Positions 45,265 to 54,389 of a stretch of DNA of 64,000 nucleotides are shown piece after piece. The number at the start of each line of letters is the position of its first letter. Positions within the stretch are counted from its first letter, which is position 1. The notes under the pieces were generated by a model. That model ran no database searches, was not told the origin of the DNA, and worked only from the letters and a program-made list of their open reading frames with translations. The position numbers and the translations under genes are program-made. Source of the stretch: Variovorax atrisoli 110B. Its GTDB lineage: Bacteria; Pseudomonadota; Gammaproteobacteria; Burkholderiales; Burkholderiaceae_C. The stretch lies in NCBI RefSeq assembly GCF_000382045.1, contig NZ_KB907452.1, positions 498,295 through 562,294 of the forward strand, in the 5' to 3' direction.

Positions 45265-46203
45265 TCAGGGAAGGAGTGCCTCGCGCGCGCACTGCGAGGC
45301 GGTCTGCAGCGCGATGCGGTCCTTGAGGTCGTGGAAGTCGGGCGGCTCGGCCGCGTGGGTGCGCAGCTCGATGCGGTGGCCGGCCTTGGCCACGGCATCG
45401 GCGAAGCGCTGCTGCAGCACGAAGGGCGTGTTGCGGTCTTCGCGGCTGCCGATCAGCACGATGCGCCGCGCCGGGTCGCGCGCGATGCCGCCCACGTGGT
45501 CGAGCGGATCGTAGAACTCCGCGCTGCCGGTGGTGTCGGTGCGGCCGTCCCTCGAGCGGCCCAGCATGCGCGCACGCTCCAGCAGGCCGTAGGCGCCCGA
45601 GGTGAGCACCGCGCAGGCGATGCGCGTGCGCCCCATCGTGAGCAGCGCGGCTCCCGCGGTGGCGCCGCCGCTGTGGCCGACGATGACGATGCGCTGCAGC
45701 CGGTGGCGCTGCATGAGCGCGTCGAGCGCGGCATCGAGCGCGTGGAACTCCACGAGCTGGCGGCGCTTGCGGTGGTCGCCCGAGGAGCCGTAGGTGCCCG
45801 GGCGCGCCATGAAGATCCACGGCACCCCCGCCCGGTCGCGGCTGCGCTGCGCGTCGAGCGTGCGCAGCTCCTCGGTGTTGCCGGGAATGCGCGTGGGGGC
45901 CTGGTCCATCACGCCGTCGCGGTCGCCCGAGAACTGCACGATGGCGATGCGCGCGCCGTCGATGTCGTCGCTCGCGAAGTAGCGGATGCACGACGGCCCC
46001 TCCGCGGCCTGCACCCACAGGAAACCCATGCGGTCGGGGCAGTGCGCGCGGTCGGCGGGCTGGTTCCAGTACAGCACCTCGTCGGCGCCGGCGGCGAAGA
46101 CGCGGGGCACGTCGGGCCCGGTGCGCTGCGCGCAGGCCGTCTGCGCCAGCGCCACGAGCAGCAGCACGAAGCGCAGTCTTCGAAGCGTGTGCAGCAGCGT
46201 CAT
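45265..46203 (-). CDS. secreted alpha/beta hydrolase
   Basis: This 312-residue hydrolase has a basic, hydrophobic signal peptide (RRLRFVLLLVALAQTACAQ). The nucleophile elbow is IVGHSGGATAG, FMARPGTYGSSGDH precedes it, and a late acid/His pair may be SREDRN and DFHDLKD. It is probably periplasmic. Its ATG overlaps the stop of the giant fusion gene (ATGA at 46200-46203), so translation is coupled and the two products likely act together. Substrate is unknown; an esterase or peptidase acting on the product of the fusion protein is a reasonable guess. Confidence 0.8.
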   Translation of the reverse strand: MTLLHTLRRLRFVLLLVALAQTACAQRTGPDVPRVFAAGADEVLYWNQPADRAHCPDRMGFLWVQAAEGPSCIRYFASDDIDGARIAIVQFSGDRDGVMDQAPTRIPGNTEELRTLDAQRSRDRAGVPWIFMARPGTYGSSGDHRKRRQLVEFHALDAALDALMQRHRLQRIVIVGHSGGATAGAALLTMGRTRIACAVLTSGAYGLLERARMLGRSRDGRTDTTGSAEFYDPLDHVGGIARDPARRIVLIGSREDRNTPFVLQQRFADAVAKAGHRIELRTHAAEPPDFHDLKDRIALQTASQCAREALLP

Positions 46204-49200
46204 AGCCTTTGCAGGAGCTCCGGGATGCTGCCGAAGTCGGAGCCGACGCGGTCGCCCTTCACCAGCACGAGATCGCCATTTCGCAGCACGCCGCCGAGGT
46301 AGAGCGCGAGCTGCGCGGCATCGTCGAAGTGCGGCCCGAGCAGTTCGGCAGGCACTTCCTCGCGCAGCCAGCGCATCTCCTCGCCGTGCGTCACGAGGTG
46401 CTGGATGCCCGAGGCCAGCAGCGGTGGGCCCAGGCTGCGGTGCATGGCCTCGGCATCGTTGCCGAGGTTGACGATGCGCCCGAGCACGCCGATCTTGCGC
46501 AGCACCGGACCGCTGTCGGCACGCTGCCAGGTGCGCACGAACTCCATCGCGTTGCGCATCGACATGATCTCGGCGTTCCAGCTGTCGTCGATCAGCGTGG
46601 CCTGCACGCCGGCCTGCGTGCGCAGCGCGCGCACCTGCATCACCGAGGCCGGCAGGCGCACCCGCGGCATGCGCGCGCAGGCGGCCTCGCCGTCGAAGCC
46701 CATGGCCAGCAGCGCCGCGAAGGCGAGCAGCGAGTTGCGCACCAGCCCCGCGCTCTCGACCGGGAACAGGTACTCGAAGGTGCGCCCCGGCACGGCGACG
46801 CGCACGCGGCAGCCGCCGCCGGGCTCGGGCCGCGCCTCGAGCATGCGAACGTCGGCGTCGGGTCCGCTGCCCACCACCCAGATCGCGCCCGCCGTGAGCG
46901 CTGCGGCGTCCACCACCTGGCGCAGGCAGGGAATGTGGTCGGGCACGATCGCCACGCCTCCGGGCTCCAGCCCGAGGAAGATGCGCGACTTGTACATGGC
47001 CGTGAGTTCGACGGTCGACGCCTGCCGGGTCTGCGACAGGCCGATCTCGGTGACGATGGCCACGTGCGGGCGGGCCATCAGCGAGATCGGGCCGCGGTCC
47101 ATCCACAGGCCGCTCTGCGCCATCTCGAGGATGCACACGTCCACGTCGGGACCGAGGTTCGCGAGCATGGCAGGCACGCCGACGCGCGAGTTGTAGTTGT
47201 CGATGGTGGTGTGCACCCGCGCGCGCTCGGGCAGCAGGTCGCGCAGCATCGAGATGGTGGACGACTTGCCGACCGTGCCGGTCACGCCCACGACCATGCC
47301 CTTGTAGCGCGCCCGCGCCGCGGCGCCCATGGCGATCATCGCGGCGATGGGGTCGTTCGCCTGCAGCAGCGGAAAGGCCGGGTCGAGCCCTTCCACCGGG
47401 TGCGCGACCACGGCGCCGGCCAGCGCGGACTGCAGCCGCGGCAGTTCGAGGTGGCGGTCCCAGTTGTCGGGGCGCGGCTTGCTGTAGCTCTCGTGCACGG
47501 CCAGCGTGCGGTAGTCGGAAGCGATGAAGAGCGAGGGCCTGGGCAGGAGCGACATGTGCAGGGGCCCGCGCACCACCGAGTTGGCGAACCAGCCCGGCGG
47601 CGGCTCGACCAGCCAGCGACCGCCGGTGACGCGCTGCAGCTCTTCGGCGGTCCACACGGGCGCGGCCTCGGGGCCCGCGCCGGGGCGATCGGCCGAGAGC
47701 ACAGGCGCCGGGCGCCGAGGCAGCGGCACGGGCGCATCGGGCACGCGCAGCCCGCACCACAGCGCGAGACGCCGCGCGGGCGGCAGCCCCGGCCAGTCGC
47801 CGCGCACGCTCACCTCGATCTGCAGCACGTCGCTTTCGAGCAGCCCCGCGCGCGGCGGGCGCAGCCCGTAGCGGTCACGGTAGATGCGCCCGGGCTCCCA
47901 GCGGCTGGTGGGCCACATCCAGTCGCAGGGGTCGTGGTCCATGCCCTCGCCCCATGGCGGCATGCGGGTGCTGCGCATCGGCAGTGCGCGGAAGTGCAGG
48001 CGCAGGTCGGCGGAAACGGGCGTGTCGGCGCTCCAGAACGATTCGACCCACAACATGCGACGACCGACGATCTGCCGCGGCATGCAGCGCAGCCCCACCA
48101 GGCGCAGGGGGCCGAACTGCAGCGGCGCGATGCGCGCTGGCGCGGGCACCTCGTCCACCAGCCACTCGGGCCGCGGCGCCGGCAGGGCCGCCATCAGGGG
48201 TGCTGTGGCGCGCGCTGGCTCGAAGTGCCGGGCGGCGGCACCTACGGGGCCTGCATGGAACGCGGGCCGCGCGGGCGGCGACAGGCGCACCGAGCAACGG
48301 CCGTCCGGCAGCGGGCTCATCTGCGTGCCGAGCGCAAGGCACTGCGCGGCGAAGCGCTCGCTCAGGGCGCGTGCCTCGTCGCCTTCGAGCTGCCGCGAGA
48401 AACCGAAGCCCACGCCGACGGGCGTGAACGTCACTTCCTCCACGCCGCGCGTGCTCAGCTTCAGCGTGAACACGCCGGAGTCGGCGAAGTCGTTGCGCAC
48501 CGAGTCGAAGAGCAGGTCGCCGGCGTCGTGCAGGATGGGCCGGCCCTTGTGGATCTCGATGCCCTGCAGCACGTGCGCCGAGGTGCCGAGGATGGCATCC
48601 GCCCCCGCATCGACGATGGCATGGCCGACCGCGATCTCGGCCGGCGAGGGTTCGGTCTCGAGGTTGGCGCCCCAGTGCACCGCCACCAGCACCACGTCGG
48701 CCTCGCGGCGCGCGGCCTCGATGCGCGGCGCGAGCGTGGCGGTCCATGCGGCGGGGTCTTCGAGCGACAGCCATGCGGCACCCGCGCGTTCCGCGGTCGC
48801 GGCGAAACTCGGCTGCGTGGCGTCCAGCGAGAACAGCGCCACGCGCACGCCGCCCGCGCGACGGAAGGCCGGGCGCAGCGCGGCCTCGGGCGTGCGGCCT
48901 GTGCCTGCGTGCGCGATGCCCGCGACCGCCAGCAGGGCCTGCTGTTCCATCAACGCTTCGGGACCGTAGTCGCCGCTGTGGTTGTTGGCGGTGGCCACCA
49001 TGCCGATGCCGGCATCGGTCAGCACCGCGAGCATTTCGGGGCGCGCGCGGTAGTAGTAGGGGCCGGTCTCGCCCTTGTCCACGCCCTGCTCGCCAACGGT
49101 GGCGACCACGCATTCGAGGTTCACGATGCCCAGGTCGGCCTCGCGCAGCGCGGCGATGTCGCCGAGCATCCTGTGCGCACCGCCGAGGTCCTTCAGCCGG

Positions 49201-50978
49201 TAGTGCTGGCGGCGCGCAAGGTTCACGTCGCCGCCCCATGCGACGGTGCCCGTGGCACCGCCCACGGCATCGGCATCTGTTGCTGCAGCGGCGGCCTCGC
49301 CCGCCTTCAGCATGCGGTGGTACGCCACATAGCCCGAGAGGTAGTGCTCCACGTCGTCGATGCGCACGCGGAAGCTGTGGTGCTTGATGAAGAACGAGCC
49401 CGCAATGCGCGCAGGGTTGCGGAAGAACATCGCCAGCTCGGGCCAGAAGTGGCCGTTGGCGAGGTAGCGCGCGCGGTATTCGAGCGCGCGGTCGAAGCGG
49501 TCGCGATCGAGCCCGGCCAGCAGCGGGCGAAGCTCGGGGTCGGCCTCCAGCCGCAGCACCATGTCGCGCGCGGCCATCATCAGCTCGAGCAGCGTGGGGA
49601 ATGTGGTGATGCGCTCGAGCACGAAGTCGAGATACCCCGCCACGTTCTGCAGGCCGAAGCGGTAATAGCGCAGCTCGGGCCGGTAGCGCGTGAGCTCGTT
49701 GACGCAGTAGCTCAGCCAGTGGTCGTGCGCGCGCCAGTGCTCGGCGGCGATGAAGTGCTCGAAGGCCTTCTCCACCACCGCGAGCCAGCGCGCATCGCGC
49801 GTGAGGCCGTACAGGCGCATCAGCCCGAAGGCGGCCTCGCCGTCGTAGTAGATGACGCGGAACCTGTCCTTCACGTCGAGCGCGGGCGCATTAAGCACGT
49901 GCACGAAGCTGCCGGTCTGCGCATCCTGCATGTGGCGGATGCCCAGCGCGAGCTGCTCCAGCAGCGGCAGGTACTGCTCGTCGCCGGTGAGCTCGGTGTA
50001 CTTGACCAGCGCGAGCAGGCACACGGCATTGCCGCCGAGCTTGATCTCGCTGCCGATGTCCAGCAGGTAGGCCGCGCGCGTGCCGTCGGGCAGGTTGGCC
50101 GGGCGGATCAGCGTGCCGGTGAGAAAGGCCAGCGAGCGGTCGATGGCGGCCTTGAGCGTGTCGTTGCGCGTGAGCTCCCAGGCCTCCAGCATCGCGTAGG
50201 TCGAGCTCGCGTGGCGCAGCGTGTTGTAGGTCGGGATGGTGCGGTCGAAGCAGGGGAACCAGCCGTAGTGGAACTCGCCCGTGGGCTTGACCTGCGCGGC
50301 GAGGTAGTTGCCCGCGTCGTCGATCAGCGCATGCACCTGCTGCGCGTTCCAGTCGCTCAGTTCGCGAAAGCCCGCGGCCTGCCCTTCGGCGGTGATGGGC
50401 CACGCGCCCTTCGCATCGACGTACACGGCCCGCGTGGTGAAGCACCACACCGGCGCCGCGTCGTCCGAAGGAAAGTCGAGCTCGCGGCCGAAGCGCCTCC
50501 TGGTGTGCAGCCGCAGGTTGCCGGTGTTGGGCTCGGCATGGTCCACGTCGCCGTTGTAGAGCACGGCGCTGCCGTGCATCTCCTGCGCGAGCAGGGCGAA
50601 CTCGAAGCGCGCGTCGAAGGCGATGCCCTCATTGAAGTAGTTGCGCTTGGTCCGCGCGAGCCTGGCCTTCAGCTCGCCCCAGTTCATCGGCACGACCTTG
50701 TCGACGATCTCCGCGCGCAAGCGCTGCGGAGGCTGCGCGCCTCGCCTGGCCTGCGTGGCGATGGCTTCGGCGGCGGCCCGCCATGCCGCACCGACGTCGG
50801 CGCCGCGGCCCGAGGCCACGCGGGCCCGGCTGCCGTCCTCGCCGATGGCGAAGAAGACCACGCAACCCGCTTCCGCTGTGGCCGCAGCCGCGGCGGGCAT
50901 CGCGCCCGCCGGATCCGCCAGGGCCTGCCTGGCGCGGTTCAACAGATCTGCAAGAGGATTCTTCGCGTCGTGATTCAT
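46200..50978 (-). CDS. giant fusion: alpha/alpha-toroid-like region, CapA-like domain and Mur-ligase-like domain
   Basis: This is a 1,592-residue single protein with no signal peptide. Residues about 40-560 are helix-rich with aromatic repeats (YGWFPCFDRTIPTYNTLRH, YYDGEAAFGLMRLYGL) like a six-hairpin alpha/alpha toroid. About 578-880 is CapA/PgsA-like (AWGGDVNLARR, IVNLECVVA, ATANNHSGDYG, AVHWGANLE, GTSAHVLQGIEIHKGRPILHD). About 1190-1592 is a MurF/CapB-like ligase with P-loop GVTGTVGKSST near 1231, ILEMAQSG and IDDSWNAEIMS. A linker of about 300 residues is unassigned. CapA and CapB both belong to poly-gamma-glutamate synthesis, so an amide-linked polymer or capped sugar peptide is possible. 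Another ATG at 50993 would add five residues. Confidence 0.85.
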   Translation of the reverse strand: MNHDAKNPLADLLNRARQALADPAGAMPAAAAATAEAGCVVFFAIGEDGSRARVASGRGADVGAAWRAAAEAIATQARRGAQPPQRLRAEIVDKVVPMNWGELKARLARTKRNYFNEGIAFDARFEFALLAQEMHGSAVLYNGDVDHAEPNTGNLRLHTRRRFGRELDFPSDDAAPVWCFTTRAVYVDAKGAWPITAEGQAAGFRELSDWNAQQVHALIDDAGNYLAAQVKPTGEFHYGWFPCFDRTIPTYNTLRHASSTYAMLEAWELTRNDTLKAAIDRSLAFLTGTLIRPANLPDGTRAAYLLDIGSEIKLGGNAVCLLALVKYTELTGDEQYLPLLEQLALGIRHMQDAQTGSFVHVLNAPALDVKDRFRVIYYDGEAAFGLMRLYGLTRDARWLAVVEKAFEHFIAAEHWRAHDHWLSYCVNELTRYRPELRYYRFGLQNVAGYLDFVLERITTFPTLLELMMAARDMVLRLEADPELRPLLAGLDRDRFDRALEYRARYLANGHFWPELAMFFRNPARIAGSFFIKHHSFRVRIDDVEHYLSGYVAYHRMLKAGEAAAAATDADAVGGATGTVAWGGDVNLARRQHYRLKDLGGAHRMLGDIAALREADLGIVNLECVVATVGEQGVDKGETGPYYYRARPEMLAVLTDAGIGMVATANNHSGDYGPEALMEQQALLAVAGIAHAGTGRTPEAALRPAFRRAGGVRVALFSLDATQPSFAATAERAGAAWLSLEDPAAWTATLAPRIEAARREADVVLVAVHWGANLETEPSPAEIAVGHAIVDAGADAILGTSAHVLQGIEIHKGRPILHDAGDLLFDSVRNDFADSGVFTLKLSTRGVEEVTFTPVGVGFGFSRQLEGDEARALSERFAAQCLALGTQMSPLPDGRCSVRLSPPARPAFHAGPVGAAARHFEPARATAPLMAALPAPRPEWLVDEVPAPARIAPLQFGPLRLVGLRCMPRQIVGRRMLWVESFWSADTPVSADLRLHFRALPMRSTRMPPWGEGMDHDPCDWMWPTSRWEPGRIYRDRYGLRPPRAGLLESDVLQIEVSVRGDWPGLPPARRLALWCGLRVPDAPVPLPRRPAPVLSADRPGAGPEAAPVWTAEELQRVTGGRWLVEPPPGWFANSVVRGPLHMSLLPRPSLFIASDYRTLAVHESYSKPRPDNWDRHLELPRLQSALAGAVVAHPVEGLDPAFPLLQANDPIAAMIAMGAAARARYKGMVVGVTGTVGKSSTISMLRDLLPERARVHTTIDNYNSRVGVPAMLANLGPDVDVCILEMAQSGLWMDRGPISLMARPHVAIVTEIGLSQTRQASTVELTAMYKSRIFLGLEPGGVAIVPDHIPCLRQVVDAAALTAGAIWVVGSGPDADVRMLEARPEPGGGCRVRVAVPGRTFEYLFPVESAGLVRNSLLAFAALLAMGFDGEAACARMPRVRLPASVMQVRALRTQAGVQATLIDDSWNAEIMSMRNAMEFVRTWQRADSGPVLRKIGVLGRIVNLGNDAEAMHRSLGPPLLASGIQHLVTHGEEMRWLREEVPAELLGPHFDDAAQLALYLGGVLRNGDLVLVKGDRVGSDFGSIPELLQRL

Positions 50979-51167
50979 GCAGCCGCGAATCATGACAGGC
51001 CCCGGCACGGGCCGCCATCCCGTCAATCCATGGGATCTGCGCCGAGCCTGACCGTGGGCTGACCGCGCCACGGCCGGCATGTTGCCGCCCGGCGCTTCAG
51101 CGGTTCAGCGCGCCGGTTCTTGGCGCAGCACTGCCTGCGCATGCCGGGTGCGGCGCGAGGCGCAGCG

Positions 51168-52046
51168 TCAGGCCCAGGCCTCCATCACGGACTCCTTCAC
51201 CGCCTCGACCGCGACGGCCTGCCGGGCACCGCCAGGCGCCACCCAGCACAACCACGTGTGCGAGCGCCAGCCCTTCCAGATCGCGAGCTCGCCGTTGCGC
51301 TCGCCCTGCTCCGCCTGGTCGAGCCGGATCAGCCCCGCGCCCATGCCGCTGGCGACCATGCTTCGGATGGCGCTCTCGCCGTCGGCCGTGCGGCCCTGGC
51401 GGTATTCGCGGCCCGCGCCCGCGAAGAGCTTCTCGAGATGCACGCGCAGGATGCACGAGGGCGGCGTGCCGACCCACGGCAGGTTCGTGAGCTCGTCGAG
51501 CGACAGATCGGGATGCGCTTCGGCCACCGGCGGCGGCAGCGCCACGACGAGGTCGACCGCGCCCAGGCGGTGCAGCTCCATTCCCTCGATGTGCTCGGCG
51601 TCGCTGAGCACGTAGGCGCAGTCGAGATCGCCGCGCTGCACGGCCGACAGCGTCTCGTACGACAGCCCCTGCTTCAGCTGCAGCGTCACCTGCGGATGGC
51701 GCTGGGCCAGTTTCACCAGCACCTCCCCGAGCCGCAGCGCGACCGGATCGACCACCGTGCCGAAGCGCACCACGCCCTGCGCCGCGCCGCGCAGCTGGTC
51801 GGCGGCCGAACGCATGCGCATCGCTGAGGCCAGCGTGCGCTCGGCCTCGTCGAGCAGGCGCACGCCGGCCTCGGTGAGCGACATGCCGCGCGGCGTGCGC
51901 TCGAACAGCTTCACGCCGAGTTCGTCCTCCAGTGCCTTGAGCTGGGCGCTCACCGCGGGCGCGCTGGTGAACACGCGCTCGGCGGCGCGGGTCAGGCTGC
52001 CCTCGCGGGCGATGGCGACGAAGGTCTTCAGTTGGTAGAGCTCCAT
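51168..52046 (-). CDS. LysR-family transcriptional regulator
   Basis: This 292-residue regulator has a typical N-terminal winged helix (MELYQLKTFVAIAREGSLTRAAERVFTSAPAVSAQLKALEDELGVKLFERTPRGM) and a C-terminal effector domain (FGTVVDPVALRLGEVL, DCAYVLSDAEH). It is divergent from an EamA-type exporter gene with 141 bases between them, the classic layout of a LysR protein controlling its neighbour. The effector cannot be inferred. The ATG at 52046 is the canonical start for the family. Confidence 0.88.
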   Translation of the reverse strand: MELYQLKTFVAIAREGSLTRAAERVFTSAPAVSAQLKALEDELGVKLFERTPRGMSLTEAGVRLLDEAERTLASAMRMRSAADQLRGAAQGVVRFGTVVDPVALRLGEVLVKLAQRHPQVTLQLKQGLSYETLSAVQRGDLDCAYVLSDAEHIEGMELHRLGAVDLVVALPPPVAEAHPDLSLDELTNLPWVGTPPSCILRVHLEKLFAGAGREYRQGRTADGESAIRSMVASGMGAGLIRLDQAEQGERNGELAIWKGWRSHTWLCWVAPGGARQAVAVEAVKESVMEAWA

Positions 52047-52187
52047 GGCTGCCGATTGTGAGCTCCGGCGCCGAGGGAGTCCGTTCGCTTTTTTGGAGCC
52101 CCCTGTCCAAAGATGCGAATGGCAATGGCGGCCCGCAGCCACGATTCTTGAGGCATCGATCCATCGCAAAGAAAAGGCTGGCTCCCC

Positions 52188-53168
52188 ATGTCCACTCGCC
52201 AACGCATCGCCGGCACCGCCGCGCTGCTGCTCGCCACCTCCGGGTGGGGCTCCCTGTTCCTCGTGAGCAAGGGCGTGCTCCACCACGTCGAACCGGTGTG
52301 GTTCACGCTGATCCGCTACACGCTGTCGGCGCTGCTGTTCGTGCTGCTGATCCTGCCGCGCGGGGCGGCGCCCTGGCGCAAGCTGCGGCGGCATGCCGGG
52401 CCGCTGGCCCTGCGCGGCGCCGCCGGCTTCGGCGTGTTCAGCGTGATGCTGCTGGTGGGGCTGGCGCATTCGGTGCCCTCGCACGGCGCGGTCATCATCG
52501 CCACCACGCCCATGACCACGCAGCTCGTGCGCTGGCTGCTCGACGGCGTGCGCCCCACGCGCACCACCCTGCTGACCAGCGCGCTCGCCCTGCTGGGCGT
52601 GGCGACCGTCTCGGGGCTGCTGGCCGGCGGCGCGGGCTCCCCCGGCGGGGCGAGCATGCTGATGGGCGACGCGATCGCCTTCGTCGGCACGCTGGGCTGG
52701 GTCTGGTACACGCGCGGCGCCACGCGCTTTCCGGATCTCGACGTGATCGAGTACACCGCGCTCACGGTGCTGGCCTCGTGGCCCGTGCTGCTGGCGGCGG
52801 CCATCGGCGCTTCGGCGCTGGGCTGGTCCGCGGTGCCGAGCATGCAAGGGCTGCGCCTGTCGTGGCATGCGCTGCTCTTCGTCGGCGTGGTGCCTTCGGC
52901 CATCTCGGTGCTGGCTTTCAACTACGGCGTGCGCGCGCTCGGCGCGGTCACGGGCACGGCCTTCCTCAATTTCGTGCCGGTGTCGGCGCTGCTGATGAGC
53001 GCGGCGCTGGGCCACCTGCCCACGGCGGGCGAGGCCGCCGGCATGGCGATGGTGATCGCGGCGCTGCTGATCCATACCGCATCGAGCCGCAAGGCTTCCG
53101 CGGCCGCGGCTGCGCCGATCGCGCGGCCACAGCAGAATTACCGGACCTGCGGAGCCACACCCTCATGA
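52188..53168 (+). CDS. EamA/DMT-family transporter
   Basis: This 326-residue inner-membrane protein has ten hydrophobic segments in two EamA repeats (LLLATSGWGSLFLVSKGVL in the first, DAIAFVGTLGWVWYTRGAT in the second). The family exports small metabolites such as amino acids or nucleosides; substrate unknown. The soluble tail is Ala-rich. Its stop codon overlaps the start of the next gene (ATGA at 53165-53168), so the exporter and the flavin oxidoreductase are co-translated. The divergent LysR gene probably controls both. Confidence 0.9.
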   Translation: MSTRQRIAGTAALLLATSGWGSLFLVSKGVLHHVEPVWFTLIRYTLSALLFVLLILPRGAAPWRKLRRHAGPLALRGAAGFGVFSVMLLVGLAHSVPSHGAVIIATTPMTTQLVRWLLDGVRPTRTTLLTSALALLGVATVSGLLAGGAGSPGGASMLMGDAIAFVGTLGWVWYTRGATRFPDLDVIEYTALTVLASWPVLLAAAIGASALGWSAVPSMQGLRLSWHALLFVGVVPSAISVLAFNYGVRALGAVTGTAFLNFVPVSALLMSAALGHLPTAGEAAGMAMVIAALLIHTASSRKASAAAAAPIARPQQNYRTCGATPS

Positions 53169-54304
53169 GCATCAGCGACAGCACCCCCCGAAGCCATCTT
53201 TTCGAGCCCCTGCAGCTCGGCCCCTTGAAGATCGACAACCGCATCGTCATCGCGCCGATGTGCCAGTACTCCGCCACCGAAGGCACGCCGGGCGACTGGC
53301 ACCTGATCCACCTGGGCCACCTCGCGCTCTCGGGCGCCGGGTTGCTCATCATCGAGGCGACGGCGGTGGAGGCCGACGGCCGCATCTCGCCCGGCGACCT
53401 CGGCCTGTATTCCGACGCCAACGAGGAAGGCCTCGCGAAGGTGCTGCAGGCGATGCGGGCGCACTCGCCGATCAAGGTCGCCATCCAGCTCGGCCACGCG
53501 GGGCGCAAGGCGTCGAGCCGAGCGCCTTGGGAAGGCGGCAGCCAGATCCGCCCCGGCGAGCCCGGCGGCTGGAAGGCCTGGGCACCCTCGGCCGTGCCGC
53601 ATGCGCCGGGCGAAGACGCGCCGATCGCGCTCGATGCCGCCGGGCTGGCCCGGGTGCGCAACGCCTTCGTGGCCGCGGCCCGCCGCGCCGCGCGGCTGGG
53701 CATCGACGGCATCGAGCTGCATGCGGCGCACGGCTACCTGCTGCACCAGTTCCTCTCGCCCATCGCCAACCATCGCGAAGACGAATACGGCGGCAGCCTG
53801 GAGAACCGCCTGCGCTTCCCGCTCGAGGTATTCGATGCGGTGCGCAAGGAGTTCCCCGCCGATCGGCCGGTGTGGGTGCGCGTGTCGGCCAGCGACTGGG
53901 TGCCCGGCGGCTGGGACCTCGACAGCACCGTCGCCTTCTCGCGCGCGCTGCAGGCGCGCGGCTGCGCGGCCATCCACGTGTCCAGCGGCGGCGTGTCGCC
54001 ACAACAGGCGATCACGCTCGGCGCGGGCTACCAGGTGCCGTTCGCGGAACGCATCAAGGCCGAGGTCGGCCTGCCGACCATCGCGGTGGGGCTGATCACC
54101 GAACCCGCGCACGCCGAAGCCATCATCGCCAACGGGCAGGCCGATGCGGTGTCGCTGGCGCGCGCGATCCTGTACGACCCGCGCTGGCCCTGGCATGCGG
54201 CGGCGGCGCTGGGCGCCCAGGTGAAGGCGCCCCACCAGTACTGGCGCTCGCAGCCGCGCGAGTTCAAGGACCTGTTCGAGAACGCGGCCTTCGGCGCGCG
54301 TTAG
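53165..54304 (+). CDS. old yellow enzyme family NADH:flavin oxidoreductase, YqjM-like
   Basis: This is a 379-residue FMN enzyme of the OYE family, YqjM subgroup. IDNRIVIAPMCQYSA carries the active-site Cys typical of YqjM. IQLGHAGRKAS, ELHAAHGYLLHQFLSPIANHREDEYGGS (HxxH-type pair) and a final Arg-containing QYWRS are also family features. It reduces activated C=C bonds of enals, enones or quinones with NAD(P)H. It is translationally coupled to the exporter gene before it. Together they suggest detoxification and export of electrophiles. Confidence 0.92.
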   Translation: MSISDSTPRSHLFEPLQLGPLKIDNRIVIAPMCQYSATEGTPGDWHLIHLGHLALSGAGLLIIEATAVEADGRISPGDLGLYSDANEEGLAKVLQAMRAHSPIKVAIQLGHAGRKASSRAPWEGGSQIRPGEPGGWKAWAPSAVPHAPGEDAPIALDAAGLARVRNAFVAAARRAARLGIDGIELHAAHGYLLHQFLSPIANHREDEYGGSLENRLRFPLEVFDAVRKEFPADRPVWVRVSASDWVPGGWDLDSTVAFSRALQARGCAAIHVSSGGVSPQQAITLGAGYQVPFAERIKAEVGLPTIAVGLITEPAHAEAIIANGQADAVSLARAILYDPRWPWHAAAALGAQVKAPHQYWRSQPREFKDLFENAAFGAR

Positions 54305-54342
54305 ACCGGGCCAGACCGGGCCAGACCGGGCCAGACCGGGCC
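54303..54342 (+). repeat. four perfect tandem copies of a ten-base unit
   Basis: AGACCGGGCC is repeated four times without error directly after the flavin oxidoreductase reading frame; the first unit overlaps its TAG stop codon. The repeat number may vary between strains by slippage. No function is evident. Confidence 0.9.
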
Positions 54343-54389
54343 GCCGACGCTCGGCCCCCTCGACCCCTTAACATGCCGGCCAGCGCAAC

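Noticed and set aside
46209..51062. A plus-strand open frame of about 1,600 codons exactly opposite the CapA/Mur fusion gene.
   Set aside because: Its translation is low-complexity Arg/His/Ala/Gly-rich and shows no domain. The minus-strand frame has clear motifs throughout. Such shadows are expected in very GC-rich codon usage.
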